Positions 8,389 to 17,828 of a DNA stretch of 64,000 bases are shown here, piece after piece. The position numbers were made by a program, and so were the translations under genes. Positions within the stretch are counted from its first letter, which is position 1. Every line of letters begins with the position of its first letter. The notes under the pieces are model-generated. The model saw only the letters and a list, made by a program, of their open reading frames with translations, was not told where the DNA came from and did no database searches. The stretch is from Myxococcales bacterium (lineage in GTDB: Bacteria; Myxococcota_A; Polyangia; Polyangiales; Polyangiaceae): the NCBI GenBank assembly GCA_016794345.1, contig JAEUKE010000087.1, positions 1 to 64,000 on the forward strand, read 5' to 3'.

Positions 8389-10656
8389 CTAACCGGCGCT
8401 GCGCGCTCGCCGTCGGACCTCGGCGTGCTCGGGGATGGCCCAGAAGCTCGCCCGGAGATCCGGGCGCCGGATACGCGCGGCCCGGGCGTCGACGCGACGG
8501 AACACCTCGGCGAGGGCCTGTCGGGCTGGCTCGCCGCCCCCGGATGCCTCTCGTGCATCCAGTAGCGCGAGCCACGTGAGGGCCTCGGCACCGTCGATGG
8601 TCGGGACGCGACCGAGCAACGCGTCGAGCTCATCCGCAAGACCGGCTGCGCCGCGAGGGTCACCACGGACCAGCGCGGCGCGAACGGCCGCGCCGAGGGA
8701 ACGCGCGCGCTCCATCTCGCCTGGCGCCCGCGCCATCGACTCCAGGGCGAATGAGGTCGCGCGCTCGGCGACGCCGATCCGAGCCGCGGCGTGCGAGGCG
8801 ACGGCGTAGGCGACCGAGGCCAAGCGTGGGTTGTCCGTGGCGCGGCTCGCGGCGTCCGCGGCCAGCGCTTCGGCGCGCTCGAAGCGCCCCGACTGGAGGC
8901 ACACCATGGCGAGGTTCTTCGTCGCGAGCGAATGAACGAAGGGCATTTTCGAGGCAGACACATCGCGGAGCACGCTCTCCAGCAGCGGCTCGGCCTCCAC
9001 CAGTCTCCCCAGCTCCACGAGCGCGAAGCCGAGGTTCGTTCGATCGTGGAGCAGCGATCGCGTATCCCCGGCGCGCTCGACCAGGCTCGCCGATCGCTCG
9101 AGCTCCGCCGCGTGTGTCTCGAGATCGCCGTCGAACAGCGCGACCACGGACCGCGCCAGCGCGACGCGGCTCGCTACGAACGGATCTCCCGCCGACGCGC
9201 CGTCCGACACGTCGTCGAGCCGGGCACAGAGAGCGCGCGACGCCTCCTGTCTGCCAGCGGCCCCGAGCGCGGTCACGAGCCGGGCCGTGCAGGCTACGAC
9301 CCAACGCGGCGCCCCCGGTCCCATTGCGCGCGCCAAGAGCTCCCCGAACTGCTCGATGCGCTCTCCATCCCCGAGACGGGCCGCCGCGACGCCGACCTCG
9401 GTCGCGGCGCGCAGGAACGAGACGGAGCCCGGCCCCAAGTGGCGCATGGCCTCCTCGCCGTGACGCAGGGCCTCGCGCGGTCGGTTCGTCCACGCGTTTG
9501 CTTGCGCCTGCAACAGATGGAGACCACCGAGCTCCGCGTGGGTCGCGCCGCACCGAATCGCGGACTCCACGTCGGCGAACAGCGCCGCGAAGTCGCTGGC
9601 CTCGAGCGACTGCCTCGCCGCGCGTCGGTACCAGACCGCCGCTCGCTTCGGGATCCCCGAACGCTCCAGGCGCTCGGCCAGATCCCGTGTATCGAAGAGA
9701 CCCGCGGCGTTCATCCATCGCTCGGCCAGGTGCAGCGCAGCTGCCTGCTGGCGGTCAGTCGTGCTGCGCAGCAACGCTGCCTCGAGGACGGACCAATCGG
9801 GGACCTCCTCCGCCGACGCGCGCGCATTGGTCGCGGCGAGCGTGAGCCCGAGGGCATCCGCAGCGCGCTCCAGCGCACGCGCGACCGCGGAGGCGTCTCG
9901 CGGGCGCTGACTCGGATCGGCCGCCACCATCGAGACGACGACCGACGCGAGCTCCGACGGCATCGCTTCCGCTCCGCCCGCGCACGCGATCAGGACCTGC
10001 CCGAGCGCAAAGACGTCCACGCGCGGGTCCGCGGCGCTCCCGGACGCGAGCTCCGGCGCCATGTAGCCGGGTGTTCCGAGCGTCGCCCCCGCAAACGTCA
10101 GCTCTTCGTCGTCCTCGAGCGCCTTGGCGAGCCCGAAGTCGAGCAAGACGAGACAGTCGACCTCGCCGCCCGGAAGAAAGACGTTGCTCGGCTTGATGTC
10201 ACGGTGAACGACGCCCCGCGCGTGCACCATCGCGAGCGGCTCGCAGACGTGGAGCGCCAGCCGGATCACGTCGGCCGGCGCGAGCGGACCGCGCCCGATC
10301 CGGTCTGCGAGCGTCTCGCCTTCGTAGAGCTCGGTCACGAAAAACGGCGTCGGCACGCCGGACAGTCCATGGTCGAGGATGCGAACGACGCGCGGATGCG
10401 CCAGCTCGTCGAGCAGCGCGGCCTCGCGAGCCAGGCGCGCTCGAGCCGCCGCATCCCAGGCCGCGAGCAGCTTGATCGCCACCCTCCCGAGCTCACCGTC
10501 TTCGGCCTCGAACACCCGCCCCATCCCACCTTCGCCGAGCAGGCGCACGAGACGGTAACGTCCTCCGATCACGTCTCCCTCGCCGGGCTCGGGCGCTTCC
10601 CCGGCGCCTTCGATGGCCTTCTCCAGGCGACCGACCAACGAATCCGTCAGCTTCAT
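8389..10656 (-). CDS. Ser/Thr protein kinase with C-terminal TPR-like region
   Basis: A 755-residue Hanks-type kinase. Residues ~34-270 hold all core motifs: glycine loop GEGGMG (41-46), Lys62 in VAIKLL, HRDIKPSN with catalytic Asp153, DFG (173-175) and GTPGYMAPE. The remaining ~450 residues are Ala/Leu/Arg-rich helical pairs resembling tetratricopeptide repeats, for example in the stretch around DRTNLGFALVELGRLVEAEPLL. No membrane helix is obvious, so it is probably cytoplasmic and senses or binds a partner through the TPR part. Its ATG overlaps the stop of the upstream sigma factor gene by the bases ATGA, so the two are probably translationally coupled. The domain layout resembles other myxobacterial kinase/TPR regulators. 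Confidence 0.9.
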   Translation of the reverse strand: MKLTDSLVGRLEKAIEGAGEAPEPGEGDVIGGRYRLVRLLGEGGMGRVFEAEDGELGRVAIKLLAAWDAAARARLAREAALLDELAHPRVVRILDHGLSGVPTPFFVTELYEGETLADRIGRGPLAPADVIRLALHVCEPLAMVHARGVVHRDIKPSNVFLPGGEVDCLVLLDFGLAKALEDDEELTFAGATLGTPGYMAPELASGSAADPRVDVFALGQVLIACAGGAEAMPSELASVVVSMVAADPSQRPRDASAVARALERAADALGLTLAATNARASAEEVPDWSVLEAALLRSTTDRQQAAALHLAERWMNAAGLFDTRDLAERLERSGIPKRAAVWYRRAARQSLEASDFAALFADVESAIRCGATHAELGGLHLLQAQANAWTNRPREALRHGEEAMRHLGPGSVSFLRAATEVGVAAARLGDGERIEQFGELLARAMGPGAPRWVVACTARLVTALGAAGRQEASRALCARLDDVSDGASAGDPFVASRVALARSVVALFDGDLETHAAELERSASLVERAGDTRSLLHDRTNLGFALVELGRLVEAEPLLESVLRDVSASKMPFVHSLATKNLAMVCLQSGRFERAEALAADAASRATDNPRLASVAYAVASHAAARIGVAERATSFALESMARAPGEMERARSLGAAVRAALVRGDPRGAAGLADELDALLGRVPTIDGAEALTWLALLDAREASGGGEPARQALAEVFRRVDARAARIRRPDLRASFWAIPEHAEVRRRARSAG

Positions 10657-11381
10657 GGGCGCGAGGGCCCGAGGCCGAGCGCCGTGGCCTCGGTCTCGTA
10701 TTCTTCTTCCGAGATCGTCAGCTCGCGGAGGCGCTCCTGCACGTGGCGTCGAAACGCGCTTCGCGCGAAATGCAGCGAATACGTGACGTCGGTCACCTTC
10801 ACACCGAGCACCTTCGCCAGCTCATCGTAGGACGGCCGCTCCTCCTCCCCGGCGAGATCGTAGCGCTCGAATGCCTCGAGATGACGGAGCTGCCCCCGAG
10901 CCGTCAGCTCGGCGCGCAAGCTGATCAACGCCAGCTTGAACAGCGCCTTCTTGAGCTCGCGCTCGAAGACCGCGTCGGGGTCGGCGTCGGGCGCCACGAG
11001 CGAGAGCTCGGCCTCCGCGGCCTCCGCGTCGAACGAGACCGGCTTCCATCCACCGCCTCGCTTCAGTCGGCGCTCCGCCTTCTGGTCGTCGGCCACGAAA
11101 CGGTCCACACACACCCTGACGAACGTGCGAAACCTGCCTTTCTGCGGGTCGTAGCTGGCGAAGAAGCTCCGCTCGATCGCGGCCGCGAAAAACCCCTGCG
11201 TCAGCTCCTCCGCCTCCGCCTCGCTCTTTCGCCAGCGCAGTCGGACGTGTTTGTAGACCGGACCCCAATAGCCCTGCGCCAGGATCTCGAGCGAGCGCGC
11301 CCGGACCGCGGGGTCGCTGTCACGCGCGTCGATCAGCACGCTGAGGCGCGTGGCCGGGAAGCGCGGCGCGCTCGAGGACAT
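10653..11381 (-). CDS. ECF-like RNA polymerase sigma factor
   Basis: A sigma-70-family factor of 242 residues. Region 2 is seen in the first half (YWGPVYKHVRLRW, then EAEELTQGFF and FRTFVRVCVDRFVAD), and a region-4-like helix-turn-helix in the second half (SYDELAKVLGVKVTDVTYSLHFARSAFRRHV). The size and spacing fit an extracytoplasmic-function factor, although region 2.4 diverges from classical ECFs. I started at MSSSAPRF; 39 more residues are open upstream but are Arg/Pro-rich and unlike the family. The stop overlaps the start of the kinase gene by four bases. This suggests that kinase and sigma factor work as a pair, perhaps with phosphorylation in place of an anti-sigma factor; that is inference. 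Confidence 0.8.
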   Translation of the reverse strand: MSSSAPRFPATRLSVLIDARDSDPAVRARSLEILAQGYWGPVYKHVRLRWRKSEAEAEELTQGFFAAAIERSFFASYDPQKGRFRTFVRVCVDRFVADDQKAERRLKRGGGWKPVSFDAEAAEAELSLVAPDADPDAVFERELKKALFKLALISLRAELTARGQLRHLEAFERYDLAGEEERPSYDELAKVLGVKVTDVTYSLHFARSAFRRHVQERLRELTISEEEYETEATALGLGPSRP

Positions 11382-11506
11382 ACCCGAGAAGGTACCCCGG
11401 CGGCCCGGGGACGGACAGGGCCCCCCCCGGCGGTCTGCGGTAAGTGGGCGCCGCGCTCGCGCTAGCCGCCGCTCCGCCGCGGGCGTACCCTGCTTCACCG
11501 AGCATC

Positions 11507-13753
11507 GTGACGAACAAACTCACCTTGGGCTCTTGGCTCGGCCTCTTCGTTCTCCTCGGCTGCGCGGAGGAGCGTCGCGGGTGGGAGACGGAAGCCGGTG
11601 GCGTGCGCGCGAGGCTCGACGAGGCGGGGCTCCGGCTCTCGACGGAAGCGGCGACCATCCAGCTGTCGCTGGCCAGCGTCGGCCGTCCGGCCCAAGAACT
11701 CTCGCTCACTTCCCCACGGTTCGCGACGGACCCAGCGGGCGCAAGCCTCGACAGGGGCGCCGGCGTCACCGAGTGGGTTACGTCGAAGGGCGGCACGCTC
11801 GAGCACGGCGTCACGCTCGACACCCCTCCCCCAGGGGGGGGCCCTATCGCCGTCACCCTTCGAATCGAGGGAGCGCGGCCCGTCGTCGACGCCGACGGCC
11901 GTGGCGCGGATTTCGTCGTCCCGAGCGGCGCCGTTCGATACGGCGAGCTCGCCGTGATCGACGCCGCCGGCCGCCGCCTTCCGTCGCGCATGTCCGCGAG
12001 TGGCTCGGAGCTGTTCGTCGAGCTCGACGACGCCGGCGCAACCTACCCGGTCGTGATCGACCCGACAATCTGGGCAGCGAAGGAGCCCCTCAGCGGCACC
12101 GAGACCTTCGGGTACTCCGTCGCGGTCGCGAACGGCATGGTCATCGTGGGCAACCCTGACGCCGACGTCTTCAAAGGCGCCGTTCACGTCTTCGCGCTTT
12201 CTGGCGATGCATTCGTGGAGGTCGCAAAGCTCACCTCCCCCAACGAGGCCCTCGATGGCTTCGGATTCAGACTCGCGGCAAGCGCAGGCGTCCTCGCGGT
12301 CTCCTCCTTCGATTCCACGCTCGGGTCCTCGAACGCCGACGTGTTCGAGCACGACGGACAAGCGTGGTCCCACGTCGCGCAATTCGCTTCGCTCGGCTAC
12401 ATCGAGAGCATGGCAACGGACGGCACGACCGTCCTCGTCGGCGCATTGGGACAGGTGGCGGTCCTCGAGTTGCAAGCGGGCACGTGGATCGTGGCTCAGA
12501 CCCTCTCCGGACCTGAGCTCTCCCAATTCGGCAGCTCGGTCGCGGTCAGAGGAGATTGGGCATTCATAGGGGCGCCCGCCGACCCCGACGCGCTGGGGAC
12601 CGCTGTCGGTTCCGTCTGGGTCTACCACCGCGTCACCGGCGCCTGGGAGCTGTCGCAAGTGCTCACCGCTGCAGAGCCGCTCGAGTTCGGCACCTTCGGG
12701 ACATCTGTGGCGGTCCACGGCTCGCGCGCGATCGTTGGATCCGTGATCACCTCCCACGGCCTCAACGACGGCTCGGCCTACGTATTCGACCTCGTCGGGG
12801 ATACCTGGACGGAGACCGCCCAACTCTTCACCCCCGGGCCCGAGGCATCTGGCAACAGCTTCGGAGCCGCCGTGGCCGTAGCGGAGGGACACGCGTTCGT
12901 TGGCGGCCCGGACAGCTCCAGCCCTCTGACGCTCTCCGGAGCAGTCCACGTGTTTTCGTTCGAGGAAGACAACCTGGAAGACCTGCAGACCGTTTCCGGC
13001 CAGTCTCGGGCTGGGAGGTTCGGCCGAGCTATCGCCGTCGAGAATCGGTTTGCCGCCGCCGGGAGCAAGGCAGGCACCGTCATTCCCCTCGTGCTGGTCG
13101 GTCAGCCGTGTCAGGGCGGCGGCAAATGCGCCACGGGACATTGCTTCGACGGACATTGCTGTGACAAGGCCTGCGATGGCCAATGCGAGGCCTGCGACGT
13201 TCCAGGCAACGAGGGCCTCTGCACGACGATCGACGGTGCTCCCCACCCGGGTCACCCCCCATGCGACGGGTCGTGCGTCGACGGCGTGGCCACCCCTGCC
13301 GGGACCTGCAATGGCGGGCGCGTCTGCACCGTGCCGGGTCCAGTCACGTGCTCGCCATTCGCATGCGGACAGACCGAGTGTCTCACCTCCTGCCAATCTT
13401 CTGCGGAGTGCGCGCCCGGTTACGGCTGCGACCTCGCGACGCGGAGCTGCCTCCCCGACTCGACCACCTGCGATGGCGAGCACACGCTCTCCCGGCTCGA
13501 CGGAACGACCGAGAGCTGTGCGCCCTACCGCTGCGCGGCAGAGGGGGCGTGCCTGTCGCGCTGCACGCAGACCGGGGACTGCGTCGCGGGGTTCGTCTGC
13601 AACGCGAACGGCTCCTGCACGGACATCGACGAACAGGCGTCCGGCGGGTGTGCCCTCGACGCAGACGGCTCGACCGGCGCATCCGGCCTGGCATTGGGCT
13701 TCGGCATCCTCGCATGGACGCTCGTGCGCTGCCGCCGAGCGAGGCGGTGCTGA
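11507..13753 (+). CDS. FG-GAP-like, Cys-rich surface protein with MYXO-CTERM-like tail
   Basis: A 748-residue exported protein. It starts at a GTG giving a signal peptide with the lipobox-like VLLGC. The middle (about 190-520) holds integrin-like FG-GAP blades: repeated FG-x-SVAV and AFIGAP/AFVGGP segments. The next part is Cys-rich (CATGHCFDGHCCDKACDGQC and related units). The C-terminus has Cys, a hydrophobic stretch and CRRARRC, resembling the MYXO-CTERM sorting signal that myxosortase processes. Both an N-terminal lipobox and a C-terminal sorting tail would be redundant, so one of these readings may be wrong. The stop overlaps the next gene's ATG (TGATG). The two products share the same architecture, so they look like tandem paralogues. 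Confidence 0.75.
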   Translation: MTNKLTLGSWLGLFVLLGCAEERRGWETEAGGVRARLDEAGLRLSTEAATIQLSLASVGRPAQELSLTSPRFATDPAGASLDRGAGVTEWVTSKGGTLEHGVTLDTPPPGGGPIAVTLRIEGARPVVDADGRGADFVVPSGAVRYGELAVIDAAGRRLPSRMSASGSELFVELDDAGATYPVVIDPTIWAAKEPLSGTETFGYSVAVANGMVIVGNPDADVFKGAVHVFALSGDAFVEVAKLTSPNEALDGFGFRLAASAGVLAVSSFDSTLGSSNADVFEHDGQAWSHVAQFASLGYIESMATDGTTVLVGALGQVAVLELQAGTWIVAQTLSGPELSQFGSSVAVRGDWAFIGAPADPDALGTAVGSVWVYHRVTGAWELSQVLTAAEPLEFGTFGTSVAVHGSRAIVGSVITSHGLNDGSAYVFDLVGDTWTETAQLFTPGPEASGNSFGAAVAVAEGHAFVGGPDSSSPLTLSGAVHVFSFEEDNLEDLQTVSGQSRAGRFGRAIAVENRFAAAGSKAGTVIPLVLVGQPCQGGGKCATGHCFDGHCCDKACDGQCEACDVPGNEGLCTTIDGAPHPGHPPCDGSCVDGVATPAGTCNGGRVCTVPGPVTCSPFACGQTECLTSCQSSAECAPGYGCDLATRSCLPDSTTCDGEHTLSRLDGTTESCAPYRCAAEGACLSRCTQTGDCVAGFVCNANGSCTDIDEQASGGCALDADGSTGASGLALGFGILAWTLVRCRRARRC

Positions 13754-15495
13754 TGCGGGCTGGCACCGGCATTGCCGTTCTCGCCGCGAGCCTCGTGTGC
13801 GCAACTCCGACGATCGCCCGTGCGGTGACCTGGGTACCTGTCCAGACACTGCAGGGGGTTCCTCGAGGCAGCATGAGCGGCACCCGAGCGATGTTCAGCT
13901 ACCTCGCGGGGACGAGCGCCTACGACCTGATCGGCAACCAATGGATCCCCGTTGCCACGCCGTCTCTGCCTGACGTCCTCGAGTTCAGATTGAGCGGCGA
14001 CTTTGCCTTTCCGTCGACAGCGACCGACATCCTGGCGCTCCGCTATGCCTCGGATGGCTGGCAATACGAGTCGGTCCTCGCCAGCCGATGTTCCAGCTGC
14101 GAACCGATCGTGGAAGCCACCAGCTCCGTCGCCGTCGTCGGGCAACCGCTGGCGAGCGAGGTCCAGATCTTCGACCGGGTCGACGACGCCTGGGCCCTCT
14201 CGCAGACGTTGCTCGGTAGCGCAGGCGACTTCTTCGGCTATCGAGTCTCGATCGACGGCAACAGGTTGGCCGTCTGCGCGAGCGACGAGCTCAACGGGCT
14301 CGGCCCCGACCTCGTCGGAATGGTCCATGTCTTCGAGAAGCTCGGGCAAGTGTGGGCCGAAACGGGGGCCTTCCCTGCACCCTACTCGTGTGGGAGCCCA
14401 TGCTCGGGAATGGTCATCCGAGCAGGTCGGATATCGGTCATCGGCGCGTGCCACATCTCGAGCTTCGAGCTCGTGAACGATGCGTGGACCCAGATCGGAC
14501 CCGCCACGAGCTACTTCGACGCAGCCCAGTCGGTCGCCATCTGGGGCGACACCCTCGTCATCGGCCAGGGCGGCGCGGAGTACATGGGCCAGCTGAGCGC
14601 TGGACGAGTCGAATTCTTTCGCTCCGTGCCCACGGGCTGGGAGCTCGAGAGCACGATTCTCCCCTTGGGAGCCCTACATGGTGTCGGCTCTTACGTCGGA
14701 GCTGGTGACGGCTGGGCGTTGGTCGGGAACGCCGCGAACCAGGCTCAGTTCTTTGCGCGCGTGGGCACGGCATGTGTAACGGACGAGCAATGCCCGACCG
14801 GACACTGCGTCGATGGCTTCTGCTGTGACAGCGCTTGCGCCAGCAACTGTATGGCCTGTGACGCGGCGGGGAGCGAGGGCGTGTGCACGCTCGTCACGGG
14901 GGTACCACACGGGAATCGACCTGCCTGCGAAGCGCCTTCGTGCAGCGGTGACACCCTCGACCAAGGAGCGAGCTGCAATGGCCTCGTACCCGAGTGCACG
15001 CTGCTCCCGCCGGTCTCTTGCGCGCCGTTCGTCTGCTCCGAGGGGGCCTGCAGGTCGCCCTGCACGACGAAAGACGATTGCGTCGTCCAGCATGTGTGCG
15101 CGAACGGGGCGTGTATCCCCGACTCGACGAGCTGTGCGACGGAGACCATCTTGGTCCACGCCGACGGTTCGACGGACGATTGCACGCCCTATCGGTGCGG
15201 GAGTACGGGAGCCTGCGTCACCCACTGCGCCTCCACCGAGGAGTGCGCGCCCGGGACGGTGTGCACGGCGGACGGCGCGTGCCTCCCGACCGATACGATC
15301 GAAGGCAGCGGCAGCTCGTGCGCGGCCGAGCGCACGGCTCCGCGTTCGACCGACGGGACGTTCTGGCTCGGCGCGCTCGCGTCGCTGACGGCGCTGCGGC
15401 GGCTCAGCGCCAGGTGTTTGCAGGCGCCGGGCTCGAGGAGGCCGGCGCGCCGCTCTCGTTCGGCTTCGCTCCGGTCGTCGTCGGCCGACCGGTAG
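13753..15495 (+). CDS. FG-GAP-like, Cys-rich secreted protein, paralogue of the upstream gene
   Basis: A 580-residue exported protein with signal peptide MRAGTGIAVLAASLVCATPT. Beta-propeller-like units (for example FFGYRVSIDGNRLAV) are followed from about residue 335 by a Cys-rich region (CPTGHCVDGFCCDSACASNC, CTTKDDCVVQHVC) nearly parallel to that of the upstream gene. Near the end, SSC and a hydrophobic WLGALASLTAL stretch followed by RRLSAR resemble a MYXO-CTERM tail, but the frame runs on for 26 more basic residues. That extension overlaps the end of the opposite-strand kinase gene by 92 bases. The extension may reflect loss of the original stop codon. Coupled to the upstream gene by TGATG. 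Confidence 0.75.
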   Translation: MRAGTGIAVLAASLVCATPTIARAVTWVPVQTLQGVPRGSMSGTRAMFSYLAGTSAYDLIGNQWIPVATPSLPDVLEFRLSGDFAFPSTATDILALRYASDGWQYESVLASRCSSCEPIVEATSSVAVVGQPLASEVQIFDRVDDAWALSQTLLGSAGDFFGYRVSIDGNRLAVCASDELNGLGPDLVGMVHVFEKLGQVWAETGAFPAPYSCGSPCSGMVIRAGRISVIGACHISSFELVNDAWTQIGPATSYFDAAQSVAIWGDTLVIGQGGAEYMGQLSAGRVEFFRSVPTGWELESTILPLGALHGVGSYVGAGDGWALVGNAANQAQFFARVGTACVTDEQCPTGHCVDGFCCDSACASNCMACDAAGSEGVCTLVTGVPHGNRPACEAPSCSGDTLDQGASCNGLVPECTLLPPVSCAPFVCSEGACRSPCTTKDDCVVQHVCANGACIPDSTSCATETILVHADGSTDDCTPYRCGSTGACVTHCASTEECAPGTVCTADGACLPTDTIEGSGSSCAAERTAPRSTDGTFWLGALASLTALRRLSARCLQAPGSRRPARRSRSASLRSSSADR

Positions 15496-17815
15496 GTGTT
15501 GTCTTCGGCGTGCTCGGCCGAGCCGAAGACGACGCCGTCGTGGAAGGCACGCTCGTCGGCGGCTCGGCCGCTTGCGCGGAGCGGGCGGCCGAGACCTCGA
15601 GCGGGGCGCCGCTGGATACGGCGACCGGGCTCGACTCGACGGGAGGAGCAGTCCCGCTCTCCCGGGCCGAGGATCCGCCGGACGAGCCGAGCGCGAGCGC
15701 GCCCGCACCGACGGCGACGGCCGCCGCCACACCGATCCAGGGCCACACGGACCGCTTCGGGCGCTCGTTGGACGCGGGGGGCTTGTCGCTGTCGACCGAC
15801 ACGGCGCTTCGCGTGAGGGTGGGCGCCGAGTCCTTGACGGGCGCGGACTTGGCCGTCGTCGACTTGTCTTTCTCGCGGCCTCGAGAGCGCTCGGCGTCGC
15901 TGAGCGGGCGCAGGTCCATCGGGCTGAGCTCGGTCGAGCCACCGATGAACGCCGCGAGCGCCTCGGACATCTCGTCCACGCTGGCGTATCGATCGGCCGC
16001 CTCGCGGCTCATCGCTTTGTGCACGATATCGGCAAGCGCAGGTGGCACCCACGGCGCGTGGGTCCGAACTGCGACGAGCTCTTGCGAGCAGATGGCGAGC
16101 ACCAGCTGCCCGACCCCCTCGCGCCCGCTCCAGGGGGGCAAGCCCGTGAGGGCTTCGTAGAGCGTCGCGCCGAGGCTCCAGATGTCGGTGCGCGCGTCGA
16201 TGTCCTTCGCGTTCACCGCTTGCTCGGGCGACATGTACATCGGGGATCCGATGAGGTTGCCCGTCTTCGTGGCGCCAGCCGTGGAGTCGGTGTCCCCGTC
16301 GAGCTGCTTGGCGATCCCGAAGTCACAGACCTTCACGACGACCTTCGTAGCGCCCTTGCGCGCGAGGACGATGTTGCTGGGCTTCACGTCACGGTGGATG
16401 AAGCCCTTGGCGTGCGCCGCCGAGAGCCCGCGACAGGCCTGGACGAAGAGGCGCGCGGCCGTCTTGGGTGGCAGCGCTCCCTGGCTCTTCACGACGCGCT
16501 CGAGATCGTGGCCGTCGAGGAGCTCCATCGCGATGTACGGCAGGCCCAGCTCCGGGTCCGTCTCGGTCTCGATCACCTGGACGACGTGCTCGTCGTCGAT
16601 GCTCTGGATGACCCGCGCCTCGCGCACGAAGCGCCGGCGCGCGGTCATGCTGAAGCCGGCGACGTCGGGCCGGATGAGCTTCAGCACCAGACGGGTGCCG
16701 TCGGGCTGCGCGGCCTCATAGACGGCACCCATCCCGCCCATCCCGATCGCGCGGAGGACCTTGAATCGTCCGCCGATCGTGCGCCCGATGATCGGATCCA
16801 CACGTGCCGGCAGGAGCTCGAGCGTCGGCGCGAAAGGCTCGACGGGGGACCAGGCATCCGGGATCCGCACGCGCGCCGAGCGATGGTCACGGACCGAGCT
16901 CTCGAGCGGGGTGAGCATGCTCGCGTCGATCTCGTCGGTGCCGCCCGTGTAGGGCAGCAGCGCCGCGCTCAGATCGAGGGCGGAGGGGCAGCGACGGTCG
17001 CGGTCGCGGATCAGGGTACCGTGTACGATCGCGGCCAGGCCTGGGTCGACCCAGGGGGCGAGCTCCTGCACGTGTTTCGGATCCGACGTGGTGATGGCGA
17101 GGGCGAGCTTCGCGAAGCCGATGTCCCGGTCGAACGGAAAATCCCCGGTGAGGGCCTGGTACAGCGTAACGCCGAGGCTCCACACGTCGGCCCGTTGGTC
17201 GACGCGCTTGGCGTCGGTGACCTGCTCGGGGGACATGTAGAGGGGCGTGCCGAGCAAGGAGCCGGTGGTCGTCACCTCCGTGCCGGAGAGGAACTTCGCG
17301 ACGCCGAAGTCGAGGACGCGCACGGTGATGCGGCCGCTCTCGTCCTGATCCAGGAAGAGATTGGCCGACTTGATGTCGCGGTGGACGAGGTCCGTCCGGT
17401 GGGCGGCAGCGACCCCGAGACAGGCCTGACGCACGACCCGCGCGGCCACGGTCGGGTGGAGCGGTCCGATCTGCCGGATCACCTCGTCGAGGCTCGTCCC
17501 CACGAGGAGCGGCATGACGAGGAACGGGAAGGACGTGGGCGGATCGATCCCCGACTCGAGCACCTTCACCACGTGCTCGTCGTCGATGGCACCACCGGCG
17601 ACGGCCTCGCGTGAGAACCGGACCCTCTCCGTGCTCCGGGCGCCGCCCCGTTGCTGGACCGACAGGATGAGCTTCACCGCGACCGGTGGCTCGTTGTCGA
17701 CGCGCGCCTCGTAGACCGCCCCCATCCCGCCGCTCCCGAGGAACCGGGTGAGCACGTAGCGGCCGGCGATCGTCGTCCCGAGATCGGGGGGTCGCTGCGC
17801 GCTCGGCGGGCTCAT
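15404..17815 (-). CDS. tandem Ser/Thr protein kinase (two kinase domains, one TM)
   Basis: An 803-residue membrane protein with two complete Hanks-type kinase domains. Domain 1 (about 13-290) has GSGGMG, Lys48, HRDIKSAN (Asp147), DFG (169-171) and GTPLYMSPE. Domain 2 (about 343-625) has GMGGMG, Lys379, HRDVKPSN (Asp476), DFG (498-500) and GSPMYMSPE. No key residue is missing in either, so both could be active. A basic linker leads to a membrane helix (about 691-710), then a ~90-residue Ser/Pro/Thr-rich extracytoplasmic tail. The ATG at 17815 is 13 bases after the PEGA/TPR gene stop, so they probably form one operon. The 3' end overlaps the convergent FG-GAP gene by 92 bases. Confidence 0.9.
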   Translation of the reverse strand: MSPPSAQRPPDLGTTIAGRYVLTRFLGSGGMGAVYEARVDNEPPVAVKLILSVQQRGGARSTERVRFSREAVAGGAIDDEHVVKVLESGIDPPTSFPFLVMPLLVGTSLDEVIRQIGPLHPTVAARVVRQACLGVAAAHRTDLVHRDIKSANLFLDQDESGRITVRVLDFGVAKFLSGTEVTTTGSLLGTPLYMSPEQVTDAKRVDQRADVWSLGVTLYQALTGDFPFDRDIGFAKLALAITTSDPKHVQELAPWVDPGLAAIVHGTLIRDRDRRCPSALDLSAALLPYTGGTDEIDASMLTPLESSVRDHRSARVRIPDAWSPVEPFAPTLELLPARVDPIIGRTIGGRFKVLRAIGMGGMGAVYEAAQPDGTRLVLKLIRPDVAGFSMTARRRFVREARVIQSIDDEHVVQVIETETDPELGLPYIAMELLDGHDLERVVKSQGALPPKTAARLFVQACRGLSAAHAKGFIHRDVKPSNIVLARKGATKVVVKVCDFGIAKQLDGDTDSTAGATKTGNLIGSPMYMSPEQAVNAKDIDARTDIWSLGATLYEALTGLPPWSGREGVGQLVLAICSQELVAVRTHAPWVPPALADIVHKAMSREAADRYASVDEMSEALAAFIGGSTELSPMDLRPLSDAERSRGREKDKSTTAKSAPVKDSAPTLTRSAVSVDSDKPPASNERPKRSVWPWIGVAAAVAVGAGALALGSSGGSSARESGTAPPVESSPVAVSSGAPLEVSAARSAQAAEPPTSVPSTTASSSARPSTPKTTPTGRPTTTGAKPNESGAPASSSPAPANTWR

Positions 17816-17828
17816 AAGAGGAGACGCT

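Noticed and set aside
11495..13849. Long open frame on the minus strand opposite the FG-GAP gene
   Set aside because: It is very Arg/Glu/Gly-rich with no domain or signal peptide, whereas the plus strand has a signal peptide, FG-GAP blades and Cys modules. It is a high-GC antisense shadow.
15572..17614. Long plus-strand open frame opposite the tandem kinase
   Set aside because: It is the antisense of two perfect kinase domains and has only Arg/Glu/His-rich text.
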